Source: Vallitalea longa
GTDB taxonomy: Bacteria; Bacillota; Clostridia; Lachnospirales; Vallitaleaceae
Assembly: GCF_027923465.1 (NCBI RefSeq)
Contig: NZ_BRLB01000001.1
Coordinates: forward strand, 930,001 to 994,000
DNA length: 64,000 nucleotides
Reading direction: 5' to 3'
Under the pieces are notes generated by a model. The model was not told the DNA's origin and made no database searches. It worked only from the letters and a program-made list of their open reading frames with translations. Of this stretch, positions 44,426 to 54,148 are shown piece after piece. Position 1 is the stretch's first letter. Each line of letters opens with the position of its first letter. The translations under genes were made by a program, and so were the position numbers.

Positions 44426-45272
44426 TGTCTTTTCCCTTCTCAGAAGATAACACAAACTTCTGTGTAGGATATCCAAATTCCATCAATAATTCTGCTTCTG
44501 CAAAACCTAACTCTTTTAGCATTTTTCTTTGTCCTGTATCTGCTTTATCTCCCTCACGAAAAGTAGTTATTGAAACAGCTGTATTTATCAAATAATCATT
44601 AATAACTTTTTCAAGAAATGCATGTGCTATTTCTGAATTACGATATTGTGGATGTATTCCAAAGAAATCAATACTTCCTGTTTCTTGATTGAATATCATA
44701 TTTCCAATAGCAATATTATCAGATTTCAATATCAAAGCTCTTCTTTCAATAATGCACTGTTTCAGTTGAACTACATATTCTTCCTCCTGCAAATTAGGGA
44801 AACCGTCTATGACTAGTCTCACTAAGTCCATCCATAATGAAATATCCAATAAAGTTGCAAGGGTTATTTCTTTTTGCAATTTGGGAATGGTTTCTAAATT
44901 TATGCTTATTTTCTTCAAAACAAATCTTAGCTGCAAAGGATAAAATTCCTGTTCTCTTCGATATTGATTAGGAGATTTCTTATACATCGCTTTAAAAATA
45001 GAAGTAAACGCTTGTTGACTTTCATATCCTGCTACCAATGCAATTTCAATAATAGGCTTATTAGAAAATACCAACAATTTTGCGGCTTCCGTCAACTTTC
45101 TTCGTTGTATGTAATCATGGATTGTCAAACCAACGGAAGTAGTAAATGTTCTGTGCAAATAATATTTTGAATAGTGTACAGCACTTGCTACCATATCTAA
45201 ATCCAACCTTTCAGATAAATGCTCCTCTATATAGTCAATTGCATTTATAACATTCATTACTCTACAAAACAT
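44418..45272 (-). CDS. AraC HTH regulator fused to a GNAT acetyltransferase domain
   Basis: 284 aa. Residues ~5-105 are an AraC double helix-turn-helix (LDMVASAVHYSKYYLHRTF, IIEIALVAGYESQQAFTSI, KSPNQYRR). Residues ~150-284 form a GNAT-like domain (IGNMIFNQETGSIDFFGIHP, EIAHAFLEKVI, LKELGFAEAE). GAAAGGAGG precedes ATG 45272. The HTH is at the N-terminus, the reverse of classic AraC proteins. The GNAT part may acetylate the inducer or simply bind acetyl-CoA. Co-transcribed with a MATE exporter. Confidence 0.82.
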   Translation of the reverse strand: MFCRVMNVINAIDYIEEHLSERLDLDMVASAVHYSKYYLHRTFTTSVGLTIHDYIQRRKLTEAAKLLVFSNKPIIEIALVAGYESQQAFTSIFKAMYKKSPNQYRREQEFYPLQLRFVLKKISINLETIPKLQKEITLATLLDISLWMDLVRLVIDGFPNLQEEEYVVQLKQCIIERRALILKSDNIAIGNMIFNQETGSIDFFGIHPQYRNSEIAHAFLEKVINDYLINTAVSITTFREGDKADTGQRKMLKELGFAEAELLMEFGYPTQKFVLSSEKGKDNE

Positions 45273-45353
45273 TGCAGCTTTCCTCCTTTCTTATAGGATT
45301 ATAACAAATTGCTAATAAGCATATTTAATGATTCTTGCTTTTTCTAGCCCCAA

Positions 45354-45405
45354 TGCAAAAGAGTCACGTAATTTTGGGCATTTTTAGCCAAAAATCACAT
45401 GACTT
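45354..45405 (-). terminator. Terminator after glmS
   Basis: Imperfect long stem, AGTCA...GCC with GGGC...TGACT, followed by CTTTTGC on the minus strand, about 90 nt past the glmS stop. Confidence 0.55.
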
Positions 45406-45495
45406 TTATCACAACTTCATTATCTTAGCGCCTTTATTTTTTCAGACGAGTTTATTCTATTCAGACATCTTTCTTACTTTAAAATCATATTCCAA

Positions 45496-47328
45496 CTACT
45501 CCACCGTAACACTCTTCGCCAAATTCCTAGGCTTATCAACATCATGTCCAAGCCCCACTGAAATATAATAAGCAAATATCTGTTGTGGAATATTTTCAAG
45601 AATTGATGTAAACATCCAATGTGTTCTAGGAATATAGATAACATCATCAGCTGTCTTGCTTATCTCTTCATTGCCTTCTAGAGCTATAGCTAATACATTA
45701 GCCCCTCTAGCCTTAACTTCTTTTATATTGCTTACTGTTTTTTCATATAATTCTTCATGAGCTGTTAGTCCAACTAACAATGATTTATCTTCAATAAGTG
45801 CAATAGGTCCATGCTTCAATTCTCCAGCAGCGTATGGTTCTGCATGAAGATATGCGATTTCTTTTAATTTCAATGCACCTTCCATGGATACTGCATAATC
45901 GAGTCCTCTACCGATATAAAATACATTTTTGGAATTAATGTACTTATTGGCTAGATTTTTTATTGTATCTGCTTGCTCTAATACCTTTGATACCTTTTCA
46001 GGTAGAGCGTATAACTCTTTTCTAAGTTCCACGAATTCATCTTTGGATATTTTACCTAATTCCATAGCTATCTTAATTGATAAAAGATACATTGCACATA
46101 ACTGAGCTGAATATGCTTTTGTTGATGCAACGGCTATTTCTGGTCCTGCCCATGTATATAGGACATCATCTGCATCTCTCGATATTGTTGAACCTACTAC
46201 ATTGACGATACCGATAACATAAGCTCCAGCTTTCTTAGCTAGTCTAAGCGCTGCTAATGTATCTGCTGTTTCTCCTGATTGTGAAACAACAATCATTAGA
46301 GTGTTTTCATCAAGAATAGGTTCTCTATATCTGAATTCAGATGCGACTTCTGCTACTACTGGTATTCTTGCTACTCTTTCAATGAGATATTTTCCTACTA
46401 GACCAGTATAAGAAGCTGTACCACATGCGACAATATATATTTTATTAATCTTCTCAAGAACTTCTTTTGACATATTGATATCGTCAAGGACTATATCATC
46501 TACGTCAAGAGGTAATCTTGGAGTCAATGTCTCTTTTACGACTTTTGGCTGTTCGAATATCTCTTTTAACATATAATGGTCAAAGCCTTCTTTTCTAGCT
46601 GCTTTGATATCCCAAGTAACATTGAATACATCTCTATCGATAATGTTCTTGTCAGTATCCATTATAGTAACACCATCTTTAGTTACTACTGCTACTTCTT
46701 TATCTTCTAGAAGATAAACGTCTCTTGTATGTTCTAAAATGGCTGGAATATCAGATGCTATATAGTTTTCACCCTTACCGATACCTATAATAAGTGGACT
46801 GTCTTTTCTAACTGCAATTATTTTATCAGGTTCATCATTACAGATGACACCAAATGCATAAGAACCTTCAATTTTGTCCATTGATTTTAGAACAGAATCA
46901 AGAAGATCATTTGATTCCTTGTAATAATAGTCGATCAGTTGAACTGCTACTTCTGTATCTGTTTCAGATAAGAATTCTTGACCATCTTCTTGTAGTTTCT
47001 CTTTCAAATTCATATAATTCTCTATAATACCATTATGGACTAATGATATTGTTTTAGTATTATTCATATGAGGATGGGAGTTAACGTCTGATGGTTCACC
47101 ATGAGTAGCCCAGCGTGTATGACCTATTCCTAAGTTACCATGTAACATGTGGTGATTCAACTTTTCCTCTAAGTTCGCTAGTCTACCTTTTGTTTTCACA
47201 CAATTAATTTCATGATCATATATTGAGACTCCCGCTGAGTCGTATCCTCTATATTCTAAACTTTTCAACCCATCAATTAATATTGGGGCTGCTTCTTTAT
47301 TACCAATGTAACCGACAATACCGCACAA
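45496..47328 (-). CDS. glmS: Glutamine-fructose-6-phosphate aminotransferase
   Basis: 610 aa, full length. The N-terminal Cys2 nucleophile of the glutaminase is in MCGIVGYIG, two SIS isomerase domains follow (IVACGTASYTG, VFYIGRGLDYA), and the end is KSVTVE. The start is TTG at 47328, with AGGAGG 7-8 nt upstream; no ATG gives the essential Cys2. Makes glucosamine-6-P for peptidoglycan. 12 nt after glmM, so no room for a glmS ribozyme directly upstream. Likely controlled with glmM. Confidence 0.96.
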   Translation of the reverse strand: MCGIVGYIGNKEAAPILIDGLKSLEYRGYDSAGVSIYDHEINCVKTKGRLANLEEKLNHHMLHGNLGIGHTRWATHGEPSDVNSHPHMNNTKTISLVHNGIIENYMNLKEKLQEDGQEFLSETDTEVAVQLIDYYYKESNDLLDSVLKSMDKIEGSYAFGVICNDEPDKIIAVRKDSPLIIGIGKGENYIASDIPAILEHTRDVYLLEDKEVAVVTKDGVTIMDTDKNIIDRDVFNVTWDIKAARKEGFDHYMLKEIFEQPKVVKETLTPRLPLDVDDIVLDDINMSKEVLEKINKIYIVACGTASYTGLVGKYLIERVARIPVVAEVASEFRYREPILDENTLMIVVSQSGETADTLAALRLAKKAGAYVIGIVNVVGSTISRDADDVLYTWAGPEIAVASTKAYSAQLCAMYLLSIKIAMELGKISKDEFVELRKELYALPEKVSKVLEQADTIKNLANKYINSKNVFYIGRGLDYAVSMEGALKLKEIAYLHAEPYAAGELKHGPIALIEDKSLLVGLTAHEELYEKTVSNIKEVKARGANVLAIALEGNEEISKTADDVIYIPRTHWMFTSILENIPQQIFAYYISVGLGHDVDKPRNLAKSVTVE

Positions 47329-47340
47329 AACGAATTCCTC

Positions 47341-48693
47341 CTAAATATTAAGTCTGTTTTCAATCAATGTAGCTAAAGAATTAGCTTCTTTTGTTAATAC
47401 TTCCTTGTCTTTTCCTTCTATCATTACTCTTATCAATGGTTCTGTACCAGAAGGTCTTATCAATACTCTACCTTCACCATGGAATTTATCTTCAAGTTTT
47501 TTGATCTCTTCTTCAATTACTTTATCTTCTAGGTAATTGTATTTATTTTCATTACTTACTTTTGCATTCACTAATACCTGAGGTAGAACTTCCATTACAT
47601 TAGCTAGTTCTGATAATTTCTTGTCAGAATGCTTAAGAGCATCTAATAAATGGATTGCTGTAAGAAGTCCATCACCTGTTGTATTTTCATCTAAGAAAAT
47701 TATATGTCCTGATTGTTCTCCACCTAGATTGTATCCTTTTTCTATCATCTTTTCCAAGACATATCTATCTCCGACTTTTGTCTGTTCGATATTTACGTCT
47801 TTTTCTTTTCCCATTATGAATAATCCTAGATTACTCATGACAGTCGCAACGATAGTATCTTGCTTCAATAATCCTTTGTTTTTCATATATAAACCACAGA
47901 CAGCCATAATCTGATCGCCATCTACCATATTACCTTGTTCATCGACTGCAAGGCATCTATCAGCATCACCATCAAAAGCTAACCCGATATCTGCACCGAC
48001 TTGTTTAACGAATTGCTGTAGGTCTTCCATATGTGTTGAACCGCATTTCTTATTGATATTAGTACCATCTGGTTCATTATGGATTATAAAGATTTCTGCA
48101 CCCAATTGTCTTAATGTCTCTGGGGCAGATACATAAGATGCACCATTAGCACAGTCTATGACTATTTTCATTCCTTCCAGATTGATATCAATTACACTCT
48201 TGGCATATTCAATATAATCTGTAATACTTTCTTTCTTATGTTTTACTCTTCCAATTTTAGTTCCTATAGGAAATTCTAGTTTCTCACTATCATTTAGTAT
48301 TATATCTTCGATTTCTTCTTCAAGTTGGTCTGATAATTTGTACCCTTTATTATTAAAGAATTTTATTCCATTGTATTCTACTGGATTATGGGAAGCAGAT
48401 ATGACAACTCCTGCATCTGCATTATATAATCTAGTTAAGTATGCTACAGCAGGTGTAGGTACTATTCCAATACTAACTGCATTAGCTCCAACTGAACATA
48501 TTCCTGAGATAAGTGCTGCTTCTAGCATTTCTCCGGATATCCTTGTATCCCTACCTATGAGAATAGTAGGTTTGTGTTTCTTTTCCTTTGTAAGTACATA
48601 TGCTCCTGCCTGACCTAACTTATAGGACATTTCTATAGTAAGTTCTTGATTGGCTATACCTCTAACACCATCTGTTCCAAATAATTTACCCAT
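47341..48693 (-). CDS. glmM: Phosphoglucosamine mutase
   Basis: 450 aa. Opening GKLFGTDGVRG, catalytic phosphoserine loop VVISASHNPVEYNG, metal loop AFDGDADR and phosphate loop RPSGTEPLIRVM. Converts glucosamine-6-P to glucosamine-1-P. Start at 48693 follows AAAGGAAAC; the frame begins at 48711. It is separated from cdaR by a terminator and an operator-like site, so glmM-glmS can be transcribed on their own. GlmM also binds and inhibits CdaA in several Firmicutes. Confidence 0.96.
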   Translation of the reverse strand: MGKLFGTDGVRGIANQELTIEMSYKLGQAGAYVLTKEKKHKPTILIGRDTRISGEMLEAALISGICSVGANAVSIGIVPTPAVAYLTRLYNADAGVVISASHNPVEYNGIKFFNNKGYKLSDQLEEEIEDIILNDSEKLEFPIGTKIGRVKHKKESITDYIEYAKSVIDINLEGMKIVIDCANGASYVSAPETLRQLGAEIFIIHNEPDGTNINKKCGSTHMEDLQQFVKQVGADIGLAFDGDADRCLAVDEQGNMVDGDQIMAVCGLYMKNKGLLKQDTIVATVMSNLGLFIMGKEKDVNIEQTKVGDRYVLEKMIEKGYNLGGEQSGHIIFLDENTTGDGLLTAIHLLDALKHSDKKLSELANVMEVLPQVLVNAKVSNENKYNYLEDKVIEEEIKKLEDKFHGEGRVLIRPSGTEPLIRVMIEGKDKEVLTKEANSLATLIENRLNI

Positions 48694-48852
48694 TATTAAG
48701 TTTCCTTTCATATATTATAAGTTTTAACTTTTTTCAGGTTTATCTATTGTAAAAATTTTTATTATTAGTTACTATGAAGTCTTTACAATTATATCACTAG
48801 ATATTTGTACCTTCAATGAATTCCAGCAATAAATAGCTCTTTGTTTTGATCT

Positions 48853-48887
48853 GGTATATACCACTTTTATAAGTGGTATATATTATA
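48853..48887 (-). promoter_or_regulatory. NagR/DasR-like operator overlapping a possible glmM promoter
   Basis: CTGGTATATACCACTT (48851-48866) resembles the GntR/HutC 'dre' operator (A-C/T-TGGTCTAGACCACT type). It is part of a larger 12-nt-arm dyad (48855-48882) with a second half-site AAGTGGTATATA. On the minus strand a TATAAT (48882-48887) adjoins it, with a poor -35. Nearby is a second dyad TTCCTAAC...GTTAGGAA (48914-48936). Confidence 0.5.
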
Positions 48888-48984
48888 CTAATATGTATAA
48901 TACTTATTTTTTGTTCCTAACAAAAGAGGTTAGGAAAATTTCCTTAGCGTATATGAAAACGCTCCTATTTCATATGCTTAAAGC

Positions 48985-49010
48985 AAAAAAAGTGTGCTTT
49001 CGCACACTTT
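48985..49010 (-). terminator. Terminator between cdaR and glmM
   Basis: AAAGTGTGC GAAA GCACACTTTTTTT on the minus strand, 12 nt after the cdaR stop. It is a strong hairpin with a GNRA-type loop. Confidence 0.85.
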
Positions 49011-49021
49011 CCATTCCAATA

Positions 49022-50323
49022 TCATTCTTCATCCAGTAATGTTTCACCAACATTATCTTGTGGATTTTGATTACCAGCACTATTTTGAAGAGTCTCTGTG
49101 ACATCTCCTGGTTCTTGTTTAGTCAACTCAATAATTACCTTAGGTATCTCAGTAATCAGCTCAACATTTCTAGGATATGTAAGAGTCAAAGCAACTTCAT
49201 GTCGCCCTTCCTCTAAGTTATTAAGATTTATCTTAGGATTTAAACTAGCTATACTTATTTTAGCTAGATCTTCTTGTATACCACTGAATTTGATTTTAAT
49301 GTCTTCAGTATTAACTATAGATACGTTATAATTTTCAGGTAATCTTTCTATACTGATATCATGAGTTAATATGGCAACCTCTTTTTCTTGAACTTTATTT
49401 ATTTTTAATTTCACATTAACAATATTCGAATCTTGATATCTTGATACTCCTTCTGGTAATACATTACTTAAGTCAATCTCTTTATTAACATCAGCATTAA
49501 CATTATTGAGTGGTATATCTATTGTAACATTATTGATTTTATCTATTTCTTTTTCTGTTCCTATAAGGGTTATCTTATTAGGAATAACTTCTGTACCTAC
49601 AAGTTTGTATCCTGGAGGTAGAGTTCCTGTAGTTTTGACAATAAGATTAACTTCCTTCAATTTCCTTATTGGAACTTGATATTTAACTTCATCATTTCTT
49701 TTTTCTACATTATCAACAACATTACCATCATCATCCAGAAGTCTGACTTTCCCTACTGAAATGACATCACTGGTTGCACCATCAATACCAAGTGTTACCA
49801 GAACTTTTGTTACTTGTTTGACTTTTGACTCAGGTCCTTCTATTTCAATTTTGTTAGGCGTAATGATAGGGTCTAGATGAATATAAGACTCCTTAGGACT
49901 ACCTACAAATTCATAAACGATACTTCTTATCTCAGCTTTTACATTTTCCCTAGAGATACGCATGTTATATGGTTTCTTTCTAACCACTTTTACACTATCA
50001 TAATCAGTATCTATTTCGATTACTAATGTATCTGTAAAAGATAAGTACTGCATGTCAACAGTAGCTCTTATATCATCATTTTTTAGAGATTCTATTGTAC
50101 GTCGATTTCCACCAAGTGTTACATCTACAGATTCCCCTTCAATAAAATTGATATATTGGTTCTTAGATGTAATTATAGTCTCATTAAGAACCTTAACAGG
50201 AATGTTTTTAAACTCTTTTGTCATATAAGGATCTTCAACTCGTACAATAGCAAACCATATAAAAAATGCTATTACGATTGATGCAATTTTCCATCCTATA
50301 TTTTTTGTAAATACATTACCCAT
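49022..50323 (-). CDS. cdaR: YbbR-domain protein, regulator of diadenylate cyclase
   Basis: 433 aa. One N-terminal membrane helix (IASIVIAFFIWFAIV) is followed by about four YbbR repeats (~40-400), each with a strand such as LVVTGTLPPGYKLVG or NKIEIEGPESKVKQV, and a Gln/Asn-rich tail. CdaR binds CdaA at the membrane and modulates its activity. It overlaps cdaA by 8 nt, which shows coupling. The YbbR part should lie outside the cell. Confidence 0.92.
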   Translation of the reverse strand: MGNVFTKNIGWKIASIVIAFFIWFAIVRVEDPYMTKEFKNIPVKVLNETIITSKNQYINFIEGESVDVTLGGNRRTIESLKNDDIRATVDMQYLSFTDTLVIEIDTDYDSVKVVRKKPYNMRISRENVKAEIRSIVYEFVGSPKESYIHLDPIITPNKIEIEGPESKVKQVTKVLVTLGIDGATSDVISVGKVRLLDDDGNVVDNVEKRNDEVKYQVPIRKLKEVNLIVKTTGTLPPGYKLVGTEVIPNKITLIGTEKEIDKINNVTIDIPLNNVNADVNKEIDLSNVLPEGVSRYQDSNIVNVKLKINKVQEKEVAILTHDISIERLPENYNVSIVNTEDIKIKFSGIQEDLAKISIASLNPKINLNNLEEGRHEVALTLTYPRNVELITEIPKVIIELTKQEPGDVTETLQNSAGNQNPQDNVGETLLDEE

Positions 50324-51185
50324 TTTTCTGTCTACCTTTCCAAATTTTAAATTTCTTTATATCAGTTGTCTTTTTCTGATAGACCAATTTGTTTTTCAAA
50401 TAATCACTATCTACATTTCTTATTATATTACCACCTAGAGCCATTGATACTTTTCCGGTTTCTTCTGATACTATGATGACAATACAATCAGATACTTCAC
50501 TAATACCTACAGCAGCCCTATGTCTTGTTCCTAATTCTTTACTTAAACTCATATTATCTGATAGTGGCAAATAACAAGTTGCCGCAACTATTTCATTGTT
50601 TCTTATGATTATCGCACCATCATGTAAAGGTGTATTATGTTCAAATATATTTATTAATAACTGGCTAGTTATTGATGCATTAAGAGGTATACCAGTTCTT
50701 TCATACTCACCAAGTTTTACTTCTCTTTCTATTACAATCAAAGCTCCTGTCTTGAATTTAGCCATTTCTTCTGTAGCTGTAACTATTTCATCAATAGCCT
50801 CTATTGTAATTTTTTCTTTCTTTTCTTTCTGTTCATCAAATATCAAGAATGTTGAAAAAAACTTTCTACGACCAAGCTGTTCTAACGCACTTCGAAGTTC
50901 GGGTTGAAATACAATTAATAATGCTATAATCCCAGTATTTATAGCTTTTACAAAAATAAAAGTTATAGTGTTTAATTCAAGAATCATCGAGATGAATGCA
51001 ACAATACATATTATTAATAAACCTTTAAATAAAGTCCAAGCTCTTGTACCTCTAACCCATTTTAAAAGTTGATATATTGCAAATGCAATTAAAGCTATCT
51101 CTATAATATCTTTAATTCCAATTATTGGTAAACTTAATTGTATTAATTTTAAATTTTCCCAGAAATTATTTAAACTCTCCAACAT
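50316..51185 (-). CDS. cdaA: Diadenylate cyclase CdaA
   Basis: 289 aa. Three membrane helices in the first ~95 residues and a DAC domain with DGA (189-191) and RHR (221-223), the ATP/metal motifs. Makes c-di-AMP from two ATP, which controls K+ and osmolyte transport and cell wall balance. The start at 51185 follows GAGGGTG; the frame extends to 51203. Heads the cdaA-cdaR unit, with glmM-glmS behind it. Confidence 0.95.
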   Translation of the reverse strand: MLESLNNFWENLKLIQLSLPIIGIKDIIEIALIAFAIYQLLKWVRGTRAWTLFKGLLIICIVAFISMILELNTITFIFVKAINTGIIALLIVFQPELRSALEQLGRRKFFSTFLIFDEQKEKKEKITIEAIDEIVTATEEMAKFKTGALIVIEREVKLGEYERTGIPLNASITSQLLINIFEHNTPLHDGAIIIRNNEIVAATCYLPLSDNMSLSKELGTRHRAAVGISEVSDCIVIIVSEETGKVSMALGGNIIRNVDSDYLKNKLVYQKKTTDIKKFKIWKGRQKNG

Positions 51186-51466
51186 TACACCCTCTTCAAC
51201 CATACTTTATATCAATTACCTTCAAAATTTATCTATCATAAATTTTATTTTTACCTTATTATTCTACAAATATTATAAAAAGAGATTTATAATTTTCTAT
51301 TATTTATAAGGTCAACGAGTGCATATAATTGATATTTTTACAACTCAAATAGTTTTCTAGTTTATTATATCATTAATTACGTGTTATAAAAATATATTTT
51401 TCATAAAATTTTAATTAAATTTATTTAATTATTCAATATATAAAAATAATATATCTTTAGAAAAAA

Positions 51467-51491
51467 ACGAAGAGTCACTAGACCGCTTCGT
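51467..51491 (-). terminator. Terminator upstream of cdaA
   Basis: ACGAAG-(GTC)...(GAC)-CTTCGT stem followed by TTTTTTT on the minus strand, 11 nt after the preceding gene's stop. The rest of 51186-51466 is AT-rich with no clear feature; the cdaA promoter must be here. Confidence 0.75.
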
Positions 51492-51501
51492 TGTATTTTC
51501 A

Positions 51502-52443
51502 TTATTTTTTTACAGTGTTTATTCGTTTTATTTTCTTAACTTGCTTACCAATCTTGATTTTAGGTATCGCTTTTACATAATATATATAATCGTCATCCTC
51601 GAATTGAACTTTTTCAGCTCTAGTATAATGCAAACATACTTTTAAAAACTGACAGGCAGATACCACTATAATTGCCAATATGGAGCCAAGCACCACTCCT
51701 AATATACTGATGTCTGTTTTTAATATTATGTTACCTATAGTAAATCCAAGCATATTAGTTATACTACCAGCTACTATTGCTATATACCATACATAATCTA
51801 TTTCTAATCTGCTTATAAAATATGTAATCAGAATAACTCCTATAAATATAATTATTGTCAACATCATAGCTTTATCATTGAATAATGAATCCATGATTGA
51901 TTTATACATGTTCATTATTATATCTGGCAAATCAGTATAACTTCCAGTTTTTATTGAAAGAATTGTTGCCATGTGTCCTGAAAAATAGTAAACCGCTACT
52001 CCTATACACACAGGAACTATTGCTATAGGACCTACAAATAATCCAGCAAATATCGGTATAATATAAGGTATTCCTAATGAAAATAATAATGGAACAGCTA
52101 TTATAAAATGACCCATCTTAGGAAAAATTCTAATAAACAATAGATAAATAATTATCATTAACATAAAAATTATTCCTAATGCTTCAAGTGAAGCATAAAA
52201 CAAATGAGTACTTATTACAAAAATCAATATCAATACTAACCAATTTCCAGGAATAACACTTGCTATAGCAGCGAATAGTATATTTACTAAAGGGTTATTT
52301 AGTACTTTTGCAAAATTCAAAAATCCGTTTAATTTAAAGAACACCAATAATGCAACTATAAATTTGGTAATAGGTACTATGTACCTTTCATATCTTTTGA
52401 ACAGTGTTATGAGCACTTCCCTTATCTCATAAAGTTTAGTCAT
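51502..52443 (-). CDS. Conserved-type integral membrane protein, unknown function
   Basis: 313 aa with about eight hydrophobic segments (for example ITKFIVALLVFF, WLVLILIFVIS, IIFMLMIIIYLLFI, MLTIIIFIGVILITYFI) and a basic C-terminal tail (KIKIGKQVKKIKRINTVKK). It resembles clostridial ABC-type or YybS-like membrane proteins only in general layout. GGAGGAT start. Third in a minus-strand group with a 128-aa membrane protein and a GH-like protein; the terminator at 51467 follows. Probably envelope related. Confidence 0.6.
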   Translation of the reverse strand: MTKLYEIREVLITLFKRYERYIVPITKFIVALLVFFKLNGFLNFAKVLNNPLVNILFAAIASVIPGNWLVLILIFVISTHLFYASLEALGIIFMLMIIIYLLFIRIFPKMGHFIIAVPLLFSLGIPYIIPIFAGLFVGPIAIVPVCIGVAVYYFSGHMATILSIKTGSYTDLPDIIMNMYKSIMDSLFNDKAMMLTIIIFIGVILITYFISRLEIDYVWYIAIVAGSITNMLGFTIGNIILKTDISILGVVLGSILAIIVVSACQFLKVCLHYTRAEKVQFEDDDYIYYVKAIPKIKIGKQVKKIKRINTVKK

Positions 52444-52475
52444 AACTAAATTATCCTCCTTGATTAAGTTCTACA

Positions 52476-52862
52476 CTACTTAAAAGTATCAAGTTTATTA
52501 AGTAGCTTTTTATATTTATTAATTCTTATTTCAGCACTTTTATATCTCTTCTTATAAATAATTGTTGAAATAATTGTATAAATCACAAGTACGATGGCTA
52601 ATATTATAAGATACTTAATGCCTATACTAACATAATCTATCTCCACAACACTATTGAAATCTGTACTAACTCTTGATAATATATCTCCACCAAAGATTAT
52701 CATCATCGCAATGATAACTCCTAATCTTGTTTTGAAATTATTGTATGATATATAATTGGATTTAAAGTGTTCATTAATAGCAAAATCTTCTTGACCTAAA
52801 TTCTTTTCGTATATAGCCATATTAGTCATAATCTTAACTTTCTCTTTATTCACATTCACCAA
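52476..52862 (-). CDS. Small two-helix membrane protein, unknown
   Basis: 128 aa. Two hydrophobic segments (LGVIIAMMIIFGG and YLIILAIVLVIYTIISTII) flank an ~18-residue loop; the end is basic and helical. The start is unsure: TTG 52862 or GTG 52859 after GGGGTGAG, or ATG 52829. Lies 44 nt after the glycoside-hydrolase-like gene and 32 nt before the 313-aa membrane protein, so a three-gene unit is likely. No family recognised. Confidence 0.55.
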   Translation of the reverse strand: MVNVNKEKVKIMTNMAIYEKNLGQEDFAINEHFKSNYISYNNFKTRLGVIIAMMIIFGGDILSRVSTDFNSVVEIDYVSIGIKYLIILAIVLVIYTIISTIIYKKRYKSAEIRINKYKKLLNKLDTFK

Positions 52863-52906
52863 TACTCACCCCATTTCAATAAGCAATATTCTATTATATC
52901 TATCAT

Positions 52907-54148
52907 CTATTGTTCTTTTAACAATCCATCCGTAGTATAACTACAACCGGCATGCCATAATATCCATTCCTCAAGTCCCGCATCATATACTCCTTGTATC
53001 TGCTCTCTAATTTCTTTTCCACCATATGGCTTGTAATTTCCACGTCCTAAGTATTTAGCAGTAAAAGCTTGAAGCCATGGTCTGACTACAGCAGCTTTGG
53101 TTTCACCTAATTCTTTATATTTATCATTAGAGGCATTCATGGAACCTAATATTGTTTCGTATGGATATAGATCTGAATGCTTATCTCTTGGTATACCAAA
53201 GTAACCTTTTCCGTAATGAGAAGGATACACCATGGGACAAATAACATCTAGTTTTCGGGCCATCTCCAGATAATCTTGGCCTATTGCCTTTGCATCTATT
53301 TTACTCGTTATAATGGTTCCAAAAACATCAGCGGATACTTTTACATTATAAGGTTCTAATTCTTTCATTGCATAATCAACAAATTCAGCAATGACTTCCA
53401 TTCTTGTCTTGTCTCCATCTACTCCAAAGTCCGCATCCTGTAATTTTCTTGTTGCTTCAAATCTTATATAATCAAATTGAATCTCTTTGAATCCCACCTC
53501 AGCAGCTTTCTTGGCTATGTCTAGGACATAATTCCATGCATCTTTATTATATGGATTGAGCCATGATACATCTTTGTACATCCACAGACTTCCGTCCTTG
53601 TTCTTAATTGCATAATCCTGAATCTTCTTTGAAGCCCAAGGATCTTTGAATGCCACTATACGAGCTATAGGATATATATCGTTTTCATATAATTTATCTA
53701 ATACATCATTAATGTCTTTTATATAATTGACTTCTGCATTTATTTCATCTGATTCTGAATTGTCTATGTTAAAAGTAATCCTTCCTGAATCATCTTTTAC
53801 ATCTATAACAAATGTATTTATTTCAGTAGTATTGGCAATATCAATTAATCTGTTCATACTTTCTGCATTATTAGCAGTTGGCGCACTTACGTATAATCCT
53901 TTAACTTTTGGAGCTTTACTATATAACTTATAATTAACATCGGGTGCTTTTAAATAATCATCCAATCCGACTTCTAATGTTTTAGCAGTTGATTCATTTG
54001 GTGTTATTATACTACTCATGAAGTTGTTACCAATGCTTTCCTTATCAGTAACAGACTTATATATAACTGGTATACCAATTATTACGGCAATTATTAAAAT
54101 AAAAAACAAGATTTTATTTTTATTACGTCGTCTCCTATGGTAGGACAT
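52907..54148 (-). CDS. Membrane-anchored DUF4015 / GH-like TIM-barrel protein
   Basis: 413 aa. One N-terminal membrane anchor (ILFFILIIAVIIGIPVIY) after a basic stretch (HRRRRNKNK). The barrel begins VKGLYVSAPTANNA and has FVIDVKDDSGRITF, GFKEIQFDYIRFEA, VSADVFGTIITSK and LDVICPMVYPSHYGKGYF, as in the COG1306 'putative glycoside hydrolase' family. Asp and Glu of the FDYIRF segment are probable active-site residues. Acts outside the membrane on a wall or surface glycan. ATG 54148 follows GAGGAATGA. Confidence 0.82.
   Translation of the reverse strand: MSYHRRRRNKNKILFFILIIAVIIGIPVIYKSVTDKESIGNNFMSSIITPNESTAKTLEVGLDDYLKAPDVNYKLYSKAPKVKGLYVSAPTANNAESMNRLIDIANTTEINTFVIDVKDDSGRITFNIDNSESDEINAEVNYIKDINDVLDKLYENDIYPIARIVAFKDPWASKKIQDYAIKNKDGSLWMYKDVSWLNPYNKDAWNYVLDIAKKAAEVGFKEIQFDYIRFEATRKLQDADFGVDGDKTRMEVIAEFVDYAMKELEPYNVKVSADVFGTIITSKIDAKAIGQDYLEMARKLDVICPMVYPSHYGKGYFGIPRDKHSDLYPYETILGSMNASNDKYKELGETKAAVVRPWLQAFTAKYLGRGNYKPYGGKEIREQIQGVYDAGLEEWILWHAGCSYTTDGLLKEQ

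Noticed and set aside
45335-45568. 77-codon plus-strand ORF beside glmS
   Set aside because: Overlaps the glmS terminator and the glmS 3' end; no ribosome-binding site.
47329-47340. glmS ribozyme
   Set aside because: Only 12 nt separate glmM and glmS, and no ribozyme core is seen before glmM either.
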